Shown here: piece by piece, positions 1 to 11,575 of the stretch
Numbering within the stretch: position 1 is the stretch's first letter
Layout: each line of letters opens with the position of its first letter
From: Odontocerum albicorne
Taxonomy: Eukaryota > Arthropoda > Insecta > Trichoptera > Odontoceridae
Assembly: GCA_949825065.1 (NCBI GenBank)
Contig: OX463850.1
Location: 436,501 to 500,500 of the forward strand
DNA length: 64,000 nucleotides
Direction of reading: 5' to 3'
The notes under the pieces: generated by a model
The model's input: only the letters and a program-made list of their open reading frames with translations
Told to the model about the DNA's origin: nothing
The model's database searches: none
Position numbers and translations under genes: made by a program

Positions 1-44
1 TTACGTATCCACTGTTATTATTGAATAACTTTGTATTAAATCGA

Positions 45-250
45 AGACCTCTATTTCCTAGTTGCTAAGTCTGTCTGTTTTCGCTCCCAGGGGTTACAGG
101 CTCGATTGCTGTTTTTTTTTTTTTTTTTGAAAATGGACTTTAATCCAATTTTCACTAAAAGTCTCTTGAACTTTTAGTTGACTGGTTGGTTGAATGAGAT
201 TGTCACATGGAATACAACTGCTAGATCATACTGCACACAACAAAGGTATT
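45..250 (+). mobile_element. SINE-A copy (tRNA-derived), degraded
   Basis: Degraded head with a tRNA-like B-box remnant (ggttacaggctcgatt), a T-run, then the family's tail: ggttggttgaatgagattg, cacatgg and a final tactgcacacaacaaagg. The layout matches about twenty other copies in this window. The first arm of the tRNA-like head is poorly preserved. Confidence 0.6.
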
Positions 251-607
251 AATTTGTTAATTTATACATTTAAAAAAATAATAAATCTGTCCTTAACATG
301 AAAACGTCTTTAACTCTGCTTCTTTAATATTTTTTGGCAATTCGTTAAAAATTTAAACCTTTGTAGTACCTATATATTTTTTTGAGTTGTAACTTAGTAC
401 GATACGAAAATACAATGCAATAAATTAATAAATTCAAAAGCAGTAGACAATATAACAGATTTCATTTGGGTAGATTTGTCCTCACACAATAGGATGATTT
501 ATAAAAAACGTGTTGCTTTATTATTAATATACATTAACAAAGATTTTTAATACGAGTAATATGTTATTTTTTTATATTTCTGCTTAGTCAATATACGAGT
601 TAAAAAC
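251..607. other. AT-rich stretch without recognised feature
   Basis: No coding signature or repeat seen. It carries two TACGAGT motifs (near 551 and 594), part of the dispersed octamer signal described in the findings. Confidence 0.5.
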
Positions 608-780
608 GTGCCGCCCCTGTGCACAACCCAGTTTTCCCTCCCAAGACAGATTGCAGAGGGAGATATCAGGATGACGTGGCCAACACAGGCCCACTGTCAT
701 TCTGCTGTCTTAGATGACCGCGCGATAGCATAGGTGCCGTGCAGCGAACGAGGCGAGCGCGCAGCGCATGCGACTCGTAC
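608..780. other. GC-richer island, unassigned
   Basis: Local base composition is clearly more GC-rich than the flanks, with several CpG-containing words (gaacgaggcgagcgcgcagc). No recognisable protein in any frame and no match to the repeats of this window. Could be a remnant of host regulatory sequence or of an unrecognised element. Confidence 0.3.
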
Positions 781-813
781 TAGTCCCAAGGGTATATGGT
801 AAACACCATCACC

Positions 814-1045
814 TATAATAATAATAATAATAATAATAAAAGACAATTTGGTGCTATTTAGAAAGCAAACTCTCCTCAAGGGCGCTCTAATTTAAATACA
901 CTAACATATTATTGACATATCAAAAATATTATAAAAAATACAAGTCATATGTTAGGATAGAAAGGCAGGGACAGTAGATTTGTAAGGTTCCTGCATATTA
1001 AGAAAACCATACTCATAAGAAAATCGCAGAAAACTTACTAAGTAT
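814..1045 (-). mobile_element. Repeat-C (SINE-like) copy with (AAT)n tail
   Basis: On the minus strand the repeat ends in a TTA-type microsatellite (814-839), preceded by the family block seen here as gcaaactctcctcaaggg and cgctctaa. It continues through the segment with cctgcatattaagaaaacc shared with copies near 1.7, 32.3, 46.0 and 61.1 kb. Confidence 0.55.
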
Positions 1046-1047
1046 GT

Positions 1048-1170
1048 ACTGTAATTTGTTTAGTCAAACATTGTTTATTCCACTTCATATAACGGTGTAA
1101 CCCTACCGGTTTCAAGGTGTTCTCCTCATTATCAGGAGAGTACAAACAAGACTCATGCTGTGTCTTTAAT
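1048..1170 (+). mobile_element. Single-arm copy of the fold-back element family
   Basis: Contains gtaatttgtttagtcaaac, attgtttattccactt, aacggtgtaaccctaccggt and tcctcattatcaggagag. These are the same blocks that form one arm of the fold-back elements near 41.0, 42.0 and 47.9 kb. Only one arm is present here. Confidence 0.6.
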
Positions 1171-1639
1171 TTTTATGAAAGATACGACAATAGTCTTGTT
1201 TAATGTTTTTAAACATTTCCAGTGTTAATTCTTAACTATGATTAATTCAAGTATGTATTCTTATTTCACTTATTCTCAGTGCAAAATTAAATTGTTTTGT
1301 ATAATATTTTTACTGCTCTGTTATAAAAATGTCTTAATGCCGGTTATGATTTTTTATCATCAAAGGTTCGATATCAATAGCCAGATCCCTCCTCCTCCTT
1401 TCAGCCACCCAAACAACCTTCCCATCAACTCCCACCCCTATCGATTGACAAGGCACGAACAGCCTCCCTCAGCTAGCCGGGCCGGTCCAATGCTACGACT
1501 AATGCGTGGATATCGCATTACTTTTGTTAGTTGTACGTTTCAAGCATTTTCTCTGAACTTTTCTTTTGTCAAAACAATCCTAATAATAATAAAATTATAA
1601 TTTATATATACAGTGCCGTTCAAAGATGAAACAATCATC
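1171..1639. other. Unassigned stretch
   Basis: A 120-codon open frame spans 1238-1600, but it has no recognisable domain, low-complexity proline content and no supporting signals. It includes a slightly GC-richer part at 1370-1520. I do not call a gene. Confidence 0.4.
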
Positions 1640-1905
1640 AAAGGCACTTTAGCTCGGGATTCGGATCCACTATTATTGACAAACTAATATATATAAGTCG
1701 AGTGTAAAATAGGAAGGAAGTAGCTGCGGTCATTAGATTAGATATTTTTCCGCGCCTGCATATATAATACCTGCATATCAAAAATAAATATGCCGGTGAA
1801 ACAATCACAAAACTCTTACCATGGGAAGCGAAATACAAAGAAACCTTTGTAGACCTTCCGATACGTAAGGAAAGTGGTGTACTGTCATCTCTGCCTACCA
1901 CGAAA
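1640..1905 (-). mobile_element. Repeat-C copy
   Basis: Shares gctcgggattcggatccact, attattgacaaact, ataggaaggaagtagctgcg and the attagattagatatttttcc block with other copies, followed by the segment rich in accatgggaagcgaaatac and aaagaaacctttgtagacc. The tail end is truncated. Confidence 0.5.
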
Positions 1906-2315
1906 GGAATATTGCGTAATTTTGTGATATATAAAAACAAAAAAAAATAGTAACTATATCAGTTCTTAATGCAGTTTTTTTGAAAACTCAATTTTTTCAT
2001 AATTTTTCATGTCGGATTTTTATATTTCCCCTTCAGTTGTCTTCATATTTAGATAGCATATTTATTTTACGAGGGAAAAAAGAAACGAAAAAACTGAGTA
2101 AAGCGACATTTCGGAGGTAAAAGAAGGTCACGATATCTAGTTTAGAAATCTACACTTCACGGATTAAAAAACAAGCAGAAGTTAAAGACTGCATTAGGGC
2201 GAACCGCGGGGACATTTCGGAGGGCGAAAACTTTTAAAAGGGGGTGTAACGGGGGAATACAAACTGCGGTACGCGTACAAAATTTTCGAACGTAAGATTA
2301 ATTTATGGACGTATA
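1906..2315. other. Unassigned AT-rich stretch
   Basis: No open frame of interest and no recognised repeat. Two local phrases, gacatttcgg/agg near 2107 and 2213, are weakly repeated. Confidence 0.35.
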
Positions 2316-2535
2316 GAACCTCCGTAGTCTAGTCGGTAAGACTCTTGTATCCCCAATCCGGGGGTTGCGGCTTCGATTCCCGCTAGAACCCAGATTTAAA
2401 GAAAAGGATTCCAGTTTTATTTTCATTTAAGGCCTCTGTCAGAACATCTTTCTGATTGGTTGGAAGAGATTAGCACATAACAATTATCCCATCATAATAG
2501 ACTGTATATAATGAAAGTGTAATACAATACAACTA
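2316..2535 (+). mobile_element. SINE-A copy (tRNA-derived), nearly full length
   Basis: Head reads acctccgtagtctagtcggt then the B-box ggcttcgattcccgc, like a tRNA with Pol III A and B boxes. The body has taaggcctctg and tggttggaagagattag. The tail ends in aaagtgtaatacaatacaac, an AATAC-type repeat. Best guide to the family consensus in this window. Confidence 0.8.
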
Positions 2536-2604
2536 AGGTCCAAAAGTTTCCAGCCTTAACAAGGAAGTGTGTATGAACAGTTGGAATAATATTTTAATGT
2601 TTTA

Positions 2605-3240
2605 ATTTACGTGTTCTAACGTGACAAACTAGATTTGCGTTGAATCCCGTTCCCGTGTTCTAGCGTGATACATTAGATTTGCATTGAGTCCCAGTCCTGT
2701 GTTCTAACGTGATAAACTAGATTTGCGTTGAGTTTCGGTCCCGTGTTCTAACGTGATAAACTAGATTTGCTTTGAATCCAGGTCCCGTGTTCTAACGTGG
2801 TAAACTAGATTTGCGTTGAGTTTCGGTCCCGTGTTCTAACGTGATAAACTAGATTTGCTTTGAATCCAGGTCCCGTGTTCTAACGTGGTAAACTAGATTT
2901 GCGTTGAGTTTCGGTCCCGTGTTCTAACGTGATAAACTAGATTTACGTTGAGTCCCAGTCCTGTGTTCTAACGTGATAAACTAGATTTACGTTGAGTTCT
3001 GGCCCCGTGTTCTAACGTGATAAACTAGATTTGTATTGAGTCCAGGTCCCGTGTTCTAACGTGGTAAACTAGATTTGCGTTGAGTTTCGGTCCCGTGTTC
3101 TAACGTGATAAACTAGATTTACATTGATTTCTGGCCCCGTGTTCTAACGTGATAAACTAGATTTGTATTGAGTCCCGGCCCGGTGTTCTAATGTGATAAA
3201 CTCGATTTGTGTTGAGTCCCGGTCCCATGTTTTCACGTGA
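2605..3240. repeat. 44-bp minisatellite, about 14 copies
   Basis: The unit contains gtgttctaacgtgataaact and agatttgcgttgagt. Successive gtgttct words at 2611, 2655, 2699 and 2743 give a strict 44-bp period. In the middle, units alternate between a gtttcgg/gataaact type and a aatccagg/ggtaaact type, giving an 88-bp dimer. Confidence 0.9.
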
Positions 3241-3436
3241 TCGGTACCGCTTCTCTTTAAAAAAAGACATATAATATTATGGACATCAAACAAAATTTTT
3301 GTAAACAATTTAACATTTAAAGACAATATCCTAGATAGTGAAAATATGCTTAAATTGATTAATGATGGAGATTCTGATGTGGCGTCATCAAAGTACCGTG
3401 AAGTTTCTGATGTATTGTTACTTATGTATCTGGAGA

Positions 3437-3636
3437 NNNNNNNNNNNNNNNNNNNNNNNNNNNNNNNNNNNNNNNNNNNNNNNNNNNNNNNNNNNNNNNN
3501 NNNNNNNNNNNNNNNNNNNNNNNNNNNNNNNNNNNNNNNNNNNNNNNNNNNNNNNNNNNNNNNNNNNNNNNNNNNNNNNNNNNNNNNNNNNNNNNNNNNN
3601 NNNNNNNNNNNNNNNNNNNNNNNNNNNNNNNNNNNN
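3437..3636. other. Assembly gap of 200 Ns
   Basis: Exactly 200 unknown bases, likely a nominal gap size. It removes the left part of the piggyBac-like element whose right part starts directly after it, so a collapsed repeat is a plausible cause of the gap. Confidence 0.95.
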
Positions 3637-4036
3637 ACTCGGAAAATTAACACTGTGTATGTTATACCTTGAAGAAAGAAACAGCTGCGAACTGAGATTC
3701 TATTTCTTGCGTTCCCATATACCGAAGAAGAGTGAGAGTGAGACGTGAATAGCGTCGCTTCCTCACCCATAGCGTTTTTTTAGAATGAATATACCTACGT
3801 TCACACACACTGGCACACGTTTGATTTATTGGTGAATTTATTCCCGATTTTCCCAAAATATCTCTGATGTGCCGATAAGTGTTAATTATTATTAATATTA
3901 TTTTTTCATTCAATGCGTAAATGTATTACGGAGGAATACCTAAAATCTGAACCCATTTTTTAATATATTTATAGAGATATTAAAGTTTTTAGAAGCAATG
4001 TGTACTAGTTACACATCACAGGGAAGGAAGGGTTAA
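3637..4036 (-). mobile_element. piggyBac-like non-autonomous element, partial (gap-truncated)
   Basis: Ends at a TTAA (4033-4036) after the terminal block cagggaaggaagggttaa and the near-palindrome atgtgtactagttacacat. Internal sequence matches the copies at 24.1, 36.8 and 42.9 kb, including the region that encodes MNEKIILI on the minus strand. The frame is shifted here relative to the copies at 24 and 43 kb. The other end lies in the N gap. Confidence 0.8.
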
Positions 4037-4247
4037 ATGCGATAACATTTCAAACACGTGTGAGGACGAATTAAGAGTTCCGTGCATACTCAAGTGGTTC
4101 TCAACACGGAGGCTAGATTTACGAGCCCGAAAAAATATTGTGTTTCAGTATGTCCACATTGACAATTAAGATATTTAGAAACTGAACCATACGACTGCTT
4201 GAGTCTTAAAAAAGTGTGAGAACGATTGTCAGCCATCCTATATATGT

Positions 4248-4787
4248 TATGCTATTAAACGTTCCCGAAGTGGTCGATATCGATCCCGTGGGGGTCGATT
4301 TGATTTTTCTAGGGGTCGATAGTTTCAATAAAAAAATTTGGGGGTCGACGACAGCAAAAATAGAACCCCTTACTACAGATATTTGTTTGTTACTTCAAAA
4401 TATCTATGATTCCAATAAATACATAATTAAGACTCTTTGTACTTACTTATTTTGTATTTACATATATATTTCATAAATGTCAAAAATTAAAAAAAAAACT
4501 CTACTCGTATTTTTTTCCTTTTATTTTCGTCAGGGCAGATTTAAATATTAAATGTTGCACAAGATAATGCAATGCGTAATCATCCGTAGTTCTTTTATGT
4601 TTTTCAATCCTTAATTACAAGTGATTAAAATGAAAAATTTGATATCTAGTGAAATATTTAATATCGAGTACTGTACAAACTTATTAATTTGAGTAAGTAA
4701 AGTAAATAACTAGGGGGTAGATGGTTTTAAAAATTTGTGGTAAAGGGGTCTGCGGTCGAAAAAAGTTTGGGAACTCTTGCTATAGAT
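4248..4787. mobile_element. hAT-like non-autonomous element, degraded
   Basis: Left end cgttcccgaagtggtcgat and right end ggtcgaaaaaagtttgggaac are imperfect inverted repeats of a hAT-type terminus, with a second inverted block (gggggtcga / tctgcggtcg). Flanks share only gctat, so the 8-bp target duplication is eroded. The interior is AT-rich with no transposase remnant. Confidence 0.5.
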
Positions 4788-4985
4788 GTATAACTCGTGT
4801 GTTGGAAGGTATTGGTATATTGTGTGTAAGGTTCACTCTCTTGAAATATCAGACTCTGTTATCTAAATTCTAAAACAATTTATTTAATTTTCAGATGGTT
4901 TTTTTGTGTAATAAAGGGCTCTCGGAATTAGTAAAAACCAGCTAATAAATAGGTTACAAACAAAATAATTTTAGATAAATACCTA
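4788..4985. other. Unassigned AT-rich stretch
   Basis: No recognised repeat or coding signature. Confidence 0.4.
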
Positions 4986-4989
4986 AGTT

Positions 4990-5250
4990 CATAGATACAT
5001 ACCATCACGCCATTGCCCTGTCGGGGTAGGCAGAGAGGATAAAGCGACGTGTATTCCTATCTTGAAACACATCATTCGTTTCTTCTTCATCCATACAACT
5101 CCTATGATTTCTCAGACCTTTTACATTTCCTTCTCTCAAGATATCATTTGTTTGATCAAACCACACATTCCTTGATCTTTCTTTACCACGCCTCCTTCTC
5201 TTATTTGCAATATATATTTGTTTTGTTAATCTTCCTTTATTCACTTATGT
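4990..5250 (-). mobile_element. LINE 3' fragment (RTE-like family 1), best preserved tail
   Basis: Minus-strand frame 5005-5244 reads GRLTKQIYIANKRRRRGKER, then WFDQTNDILREGNVKGLRNH and ILSAYPDRAMA. This is the C-terminal tail of an insect non-LTR reverse transcriptase ORF, 5' truncated. Ten or more homologous fragments exist in the window. The 3' end is followed by tagatacatacc, an ATAC-type tail common to the family. Confidence 0.8.
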
Positions 5251-5345
5251 TACATGCACAGACCATACACAGACCATGCACAGACCATGCACAGACCATG
5301 CACAAACCATGCAACCATGCGCAGACCATGCACAGACCATCTTAG
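5251..5345. repeat. 11-bp tandem repeat (cacagaccatg)
   Basis: About seven units of cacagaccatg with two variants (cacaaaccatg and a shortened caaccatg). The array abuts the 5' truncation point of the neighbouring LINE fragment. Confidence 0.85.
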
Positions 5346-5524
5346 AGTGGTATTCATCATTTTACTCAGCACGTCATGTATTCTTTTCAGATAAATATGT
5401 TCTTAAAATGAAATCGGCCAGGAATTGAATATATTTTAGTTAATCATTTTTCTTTCGGATTTGTTTCTTAATTCATTCAATGTTCTCAAAATTTATTAAC
5501 GCGTGTATGTTAACACATACCAAC

Positions 5525-5790
5525 ACGTTATTTTCCTATTGGGGTAAGCAGAGACGACAGTGGATCATAGAGAACGCCATACTTTCTTATCATAACACAC
5601 ACCCTCAGCCTCTTCTAGATCCATACAACATCGAATTCTCTGACTTTCTAAGGTTCCTTCTTTTAAAATAGCATTAATTTGATCCACACTTACCTTGGTC
5701 TTCCTCTCACACGCATTCTACTCTCATTTGCACTGCATATCTGTTTATTTCGTATTTCTTCATTAATGAATTGAGGAATCACAAAATCTG
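5525..5790 (-). mobile_element. LINE 3' fragment (family 1)
   Basis: The plus strand shows ctattggggtaagcagagac at the 3' end and tgatccacacttaccttggt further in. The minus strand corresponds to the SAYP tail and the RKTWLDQ region of the family. Several frame breaks. Confidence 0.65.
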
Positions 5791-6239
5791 AAATTTTCGC
5801 ATAAATACAAATATAATATATTTGGCAATCAAATAATATTCTTTTAAATATTTATCTTGTATCTGATAACTTGTAGCAGTCTATAAAATACATATTTATG
5901 GACTTCCGAGTGCGGTTATCTGTAGCTATCAGAAATCGGGCTTGAAATCAGAGCTCCTTACGATAAGCTATCTCGTGCAACACTCCCACCTCCTGTACGG
6001 AGTACCTTTGTAAGGCCTCAGCTCACCTCAGTTCGGTCAACTTACGCTTGGGAGATAAGATTACATTTTTTTACCAATTTTTGCTTCCATTTTTATCATC
6101 CATAACAAAAATATACCAAATCAGAGCCTGCAAATACTAATATATAACATATATACATATATTAAATATCGTATTTTAAAATACTTAAAATAAAACCGGT
6201 CAGAAATTGAATATGTCTTATGAGTCTTCATTCATTACT
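5791..6239. other. Unassigned stretch with a GC-richer core
   Basis: The core at about 5900-6055 (atcagagctccttacgataa, cctcccacc region) is richer in GC than its flanks and matches no repeat of this window. No coding signature. Confidence 0.3.
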
Positions 6240-6530
6240 TTTACATGTACTAACTATTCTGAAATGATTCGAGCATGTAGAACAAATGAATGAGAAAGAC
6301 TGACAAAACAAATATACAGTGCAAATGTGAGTGGAAGGCACGGTAGAGGAACATCAAGGAAAGTATGGCTGGGTCAAGTGAATAATATTTAAAAATATGG
6401 AAACTTAAAAGGTCAGAGAAGTCGTAAGAGTTGTATGAATGTAGAAATGACGAATAATGTGTGTCAAAATATAAAAGTCCGGCGCTCGGTCCTCTCTGCC
6501 TACCGCGGAAGGGAATAGGTGAGATCGTTT
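6240..6530 (+). mobile_element. LINE 3' fragment (family 1)
   Basis: Plus-strand reading gives NEKRLTKQIYSANVSGRHGR, then GTSRKVWLGQVNNI, a stop, and later RRSVLSAYRGRE. Same C-terminal tail as the copy at 5 kb in the opposite orientation. Nonsense changes show it is dead. Confidence 0.8.
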
Positions 6531-6597
6531 GTATATTATTATTAGTCGATCAACTTGATTATATTATTATATTATACACGTAGGTATATCATATAAG

Positions 6598-6825
6598 ACC
6601 TCCGTTACCCAGTTGATAAAACGCCTGTCTTCCAATGTGATGCGATTCCCGTTGGAACTCAATTTATTTGAAAAAAGGTTGTCAATAAAGTCTGAAATTT
6701 CGTTGTCAATAAAGCTTAAACGTATTTTTAATTGATGGGAAGAAATTGCACATAGAAATACTCGTAAATTCGCCAGGTCGCACTATACGCAATGAAAGTG
6801 TTATTCAATACAATAATTATAGTAG
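6598..6825 (+). mobile_element. SINE-A copy
   Basis: Head gacctccgttacccagttga with B-box region gatgcgattcccgttgg, body with attgatgggaagaaattgc, tail with aatgaaagtgttattcaata. Diverged but complete in layout. Confidence 0.7.
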
Positions 6826-6944
6826 CGTTAATGTTCCAGTTTATCTCGATCCATTTCGTCCATACGTATGAATAAATACTATACTATTATATATATAATG
6901 AACACAGACAGCATTATAGAGGATTTAGTTTGAAATTTGTATTC

Positions 6945-7140
6945 TTATTTATTGCATTTATTTTATTATTTCATTTTATTTACACATGACAAGAAGTTCT
7001 TAAATCCACAATTTGCAAAAAAAACAACAGGTAATTTAATTTGGACACAATTTTAATGGATCTGGGTTTGTTGCCTTTCATTTGTCGTGTCCCCAGTAAA
7101 CTTGGATTTTTCCTGTATCTCACTGAGGACATTTTTTTCC
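6945..7140 (-). mobile_element. Repeat-D (retroelement-like), short copy
   Basis: Contains acacatgacaagaa, acaacaggtaattt and ggtttgttgcctttcatttg, shared with copies at 12.9, 57.1 and 57.7 kb. On the minus strand it ends in an AATAAAATAAA-type tail and is truncated at its other end after gaggac, as expected for a 5'-truncated retroelement. Confidence 0.6.
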
Positions 7141-7287
7141 GAAATTGTTTCGAAACAAAATCATTAGTATAATATTATTTCTAATGATTTTGATTTGAAG
7201 GAAAATATTCATAAAACTTTTTGATTTTAATATCGTTTAGAAATATATTTGAAATCATTTATATTTGAAAATCTCAATTGAATTATC

Positions 7288-8218
7288 CAGGGCTGTGGAG
7301 TCGGATGAAAATTTACCGACTCCGACTCCGGCTTTATTTTATACTCCGACACCGACTCCGACTCCGACTCCGACTCCGACTCTGACTCCAACTCTTGACT
7401 CTGACTTCAATTTTTATTTTATTTTATAATTTACTGCGTCTACCTAATGTATTTATATTGACTTATTAATAATGGATACAGGTATAAATTAAAAATTAAT
7501 TATATTCGTACACAAATGCAACAATTTTATAAAAAAATATATAAACAATACGCATTAAGCAATATCTTCACACTAAAATAATATTAAAAATATATATTAA
7601 TATTTAAAAAAAGAATTAAATGAAACTTTTAAAATAATTAGAAAAACAACACAGGTAGGAGGTATTAAAAAAAATAAGAAAACACTTTAAAATAAAATAA
7701 AAAGGTTGCTTCATTTGTTTTCATACGTTAACTAAATCTTGTTAATATTGTTTATTATTATTTTGATTCAATATTGAATAGAACACAAGATAAGATTTTT
7801 GAAAGTAAATATACTTTATATAATATATTTCCTATTCGTGGTCTAAATGGAATTAGATCTCAAAATAAGTCAGGATTTATGGAAGCTCTTAACTTGTGTA
7901 GGTGGTAAGTGGTAAGGCCGTGACGGTCAGCGCTGAATCTTGAATAATTTCAGGATATCGCAGTATTGCTGTTTTTATATCTAATTTTGTAAAAACTGTA
8001 AACTGAACGTAATCCCCTTTTGGGGTTTATTGCGATTGTAAAAGTCTGCATAGTATCAGGCATGAAACGATGAGAGGTTAACTGGTTAACGCATACCGTA
8101 ACGTTATTCATTAAAGAAAATGTTAAAATAATTAAACGGAGTCGGTCGATTTTTTCCGACTCCGCCTAAAACGTTCCGACTCCACGACTCCGGCTCCGAC
8201 TCCGACTCCACAGCCCTG
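7288..8218. mobile_element. Non-autonomous hAT element with perfect 8-bp TSD
   Basis: Left terminus cagggctgtggagtcgg and right terminus ccgactccacagccctg are exact inverted repeats. The flanks carry gaattatc on both sides (7280-7287 and 8219-8226), a perfect 8-bp duplication as made by hAT transposases. Subterminal regions are packed with actccg repeats in both orientations. The 0.7-kb interior is AT-rich and encodes no transposase. Confidence 0.93.
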
Positions 8219-8226
8219 GAATTATC

Positions 8227-8784
8227 ACATAAATTAGCTTAAAATATTGTCAATTTTTTTTCAGTAGAAAAAAAAATATTTATTAAATTAGTTCGCCTTA
8301 TCCCGGCACTGCGCGTCCTTTACCCTTACTATAAGTGCAGGAAATTAGCATATCTTAATGCCAACAGCAACACCAGCAGCTAGGGATCACCTATACCGTT
8401 CCTTATCGGAGACTTTTCTCGGATTTGCATTTTCCAGAACAATGCACCGGTGCGGTATGCAATGTACTCAGATATAGTATACAATAAAATGTAATTATCG
8501 AAAGATAAACGTTCACGCCATTTGCAATAAAATTCCCAATATTTGTAAACTCGTAACGGACGAATATCTTACAGGAGAATAACGAAATTACATATTAATA
8601 CAAAATTTCTAAATTTTCAATGAAAACATGTTTACTTAACCAAAATTAATTTTCGCTCTCATTAATGGATCATAAAATATAAAAAAAATCTCAGTTTTCA
8701 GAAGAATAATATTCCAAGGGTGTCTAAATGTACATCATCCTTAACAAGGCTCAAGAGATAATGGAAAAAAATATAACATTACTA
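8227..8784. other. Unassigned stretch with GC-richer core
   Basis: The part at 8290-8460 is GC-richer (cttatcccggcactgcgcgt, gaacaatgcaccggtgcggt) and has no match to other parts of the window. The remainder is AT-rich. No coding call. Confidence 0.3.
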
Positions 8785-9280
8785 TAAATACCCGTTCATT
8801 CCAACATTTCTCTAAATACCCGTCCATTCTAACATTACTCTAAATACCCGTCCATTCCAACATTACTCTAAATACCCGTCCATTCTAACATTACTCTAAA
8901 TACCAGTCCATTCTAACATTACTCTAAATACCCGTCCATTCCAACATTACTCTAAATACCCGTCCATTCTAACATTACTTTAAATACCCGTCCATTCTAA
9001 CATTACTCTAAATACCCGTCCATTCCAACATTACTCTAAATACCCGTACATCCGACATTACTCTAAATACCCGTCCATTCTAACATTACTCTAAATACCC
9101 GTCCATTCCAACAATACTCTAAATACCCGTCCATCCGACATTACTCTAAATACCCGTCCATTCTAATATGACTCTAAATACCCATCTATCCAACATTACT
9201 CTAAATACCCGTCCATTCTAACATTACTCTAAATATCCGTCAATTCCAACATTATTCTAAATACCCCTCCATTTTAATTT
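8785..9280. repeat. 28-bp minisatellite, about 18 copies
   Basis: Unit contains ctaaatacccgtccattc and taacattact. Most units are 28 bp and some lose one base. Alternation of attccaac and attctaac variants suggests multi-unit duplications. Confidence 0.9.
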
Positions 9281-10673
9281 TTCTTCGTTTATCTTCCTTA
9301 TTATTAAAAGTCTTCTTTTATTTAGCTCCACTTTTATGGTTTAACCATTTTATAATTGAATTAAAATTGTAAAATATAACTTCACTGTGTGATCTGTCCG
9401 ATCTCATGAATCTATCTTTTTTAATATCTTCACACCGTTCTATCTGTCTCTCGCTCCATGCCAACTAATAATCTCCCACAATAATGAATATAGTACACTC
9501 GAGGAGTTGAGCCAACACCGATATCCTACATTTCGTTGTAACTGATCAGTACTTCGGTTTGTTTACCAAACTCAACAAGTTTAGTTATGACATTTGAAAT
9601 GTTAACGTGAAGTACACACTTCCGGGAATTGTGATTAAAGTCAAGACGAGAGATCATTAACACTTCGACGCTTATATTATCATTATTTGTTGATGATAGA
9701 TATATCAAGTTATGATTTTTGGAAGAAATCTAGTCTAGAGTTGAACAGTTGAACTTGCTAAAATATGTTTTATAGCAGTCACCATAAAGCGTGCCCTGAC
9801 AATTTTTAAGTAAAATAAAAAAAAATACAACAAGGTGGCTTTAACAGGGAAAAAGTGTCGAAAGAAGAACTTTTGGAGGTCTCTACATAGAGTGAATGAC
9901 TGTTTTGAATGTAAAGTGTGTGAAAAATAGTTGTTGAACATGATTTTCTTGTCTTGTTAAGATTATGATGCTGTGAACCTATAAACGTAATAATTTGGAA
10001 TTTAAGTATATGATATGCAAAGATATAAATGTTTCAGCTGGGTGTTTTAGTATTGCGAACAAATACATAATATTTAGAAATAAGTTCACTTTATTACAGG
10101 CCTTGCTTAGTGAAGTTGTTCTATATGTCCATTAAATAGAAATTATTCATAACGTAATGTGTTTGTATCCTATAGTTCATAATTTCAATTTAAAAAATTA
10201 AGTATGGTAACTGTGAATAATAAAGAAATCCCCTTTTCACAACTAACATATATGGAAAACATCCAATCAAAATATTGAGGAGTGGAGGAACAAAAAGGAA
10301 CGCAGGGATAAGAAGAGGAACGTGAGGTACCCTCATCCAGGAGCCAGACCTCCAACTTTACAAGACATCGGATCGGAGTTCCTAAGTCATGATCGAAGAA
10401 AATGCATTGAGCTTTTCTGATAGTTGCAACATGAGACCCTCTTGAATTGGTAGTGTTTCTATTTAAATCTACCGTAAACATGAAACTTTAATTTTAAGAA
10501 CTCAATTATCATTTCGCAATGATCAAGATGTCAGCTCAAACATTAAAGGCTTCGTTACCAGCCAAAATATTCTGGCGAAAAGTAAATATATGAATCATTA
10601 TTGAGACTGATTTAAACTTACTTTCAGACATGATTCAACCTTAAAATATTCAAAGACTTTTGTGTTTGGTATT
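9281..10673. other. Unassigned stretch
   Basis: Short open frames on the minus strand (60-98 codons) have no recognisable domain. The part at 10240-10460 is slightly GC-richer (gaggaacgtgaggtaccctc). No repeat of this window matches. Confidence 0.35.
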
Positions 10674-10905
10674 GACAGCCTCGTTAACCTAGTTGGTAAG
10701 ACGTTTGTCTTCCAGCCTGGGGCTTGCGGGTTCTATTCACATCGGCAAAAAGATTTAAAAAAAAAAAAGGATTTGTTTTGTTTTCACCTAAGGCCACTTT
10801 GACTTTTTTCTAGTTGGTTGAATAGATTGCCGCACGGCAATAAGCCCGCCAGGTTATGCTGTATGAAACAACGAAAGTTAATACAAAATAAAGTAGTATA
10901 ACAAA
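10674..10905 (+). mobile_element. SINE-A copy
   Basis: Head acagcctcgttaacctagtt, ggtaagacgtttgtcttcca, B-box gcgggttctattcaca. Body with taaggccactttgac and tagttggttgaatagattgc. Tail gaaacaacgaaagttaatac. Well preserved. Confidence 0.8.
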
Positions 10906-11575
10906 TAAGAATTTATTATCAATCCATGGAGGCGTAAGAGAACCACGTGATAGGAGGTAGAAACACGTATCGCGGTTATGAAGTATAACTGTTAGAATGA
11001 CAAATAGATTTTTTGTTGAATTTTTTTTTTAAATGAAATATTATTCGTTTTACCAAGGTACATTAATTCAAATAATTCGATATGTAATGGAGCAGCAGGA
11101 ACAGATTCATAGGTTCATAATCCACAGCTGCTGTGACGAAACGCTCAGCCGTCAGGTCACGGGGTGTTAGCCCCTCTCCAATCTTCCTCCACGAGGTGAC
11201 AACCCGTTGAGCTCAACCCTCGCTACAGGATGTACCCCACACCCCTTCTCCGCTTTGCATGTGGTATTCAAATTAACCGCGACTAATCCTTGTGTAGCTG
11301 TTAATTTCTCTTCAATCTCCTCTTGGATATTCGGATGATGTGGATAATGTAGACATGATTCTATAAAGATTAATTGTATTAAATTATGCATCAAGACCGC
11401 GGTGAAGTACTTATAAAACGCTTGTCTGGTACCCGAAAGCTTAGGGTATATCTCACAACATTATAATAGATAAAAAATGGTGTATTCGTTACGTTTATTT
11501 AGTTTCAAAAAGTATGAACTAATTTCACCGAATTGATTTACATCATTAATGATTATAGAAATGTGTGAAAGGAAT
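10906..11575. other. Unassigned stretch
   Basis: Includes a GC-richer part at 11090-11290. A minus-strand 75-codon frame there lacks any recognisable motif. No match to other repeats here. Confidence 0.35.

Noticed and set aside
1238..1600. 120-codon plus-strand frame
   Set aside because: No domain, low-complexity content, no supporting signal; expected by chance in 64 kb.
2316..2400. tRNA gene
   Set aside because: The tRNA-like head is followed by the SINE body and tail seen in about twenty copies; a cloverleaf is not well formed. The same applies to the other SINE heads.
3144..3770. 208-codon frame
   Set aside because: Runs across the 200-N gap and joins a minisatellite to a piggyBac-like element.
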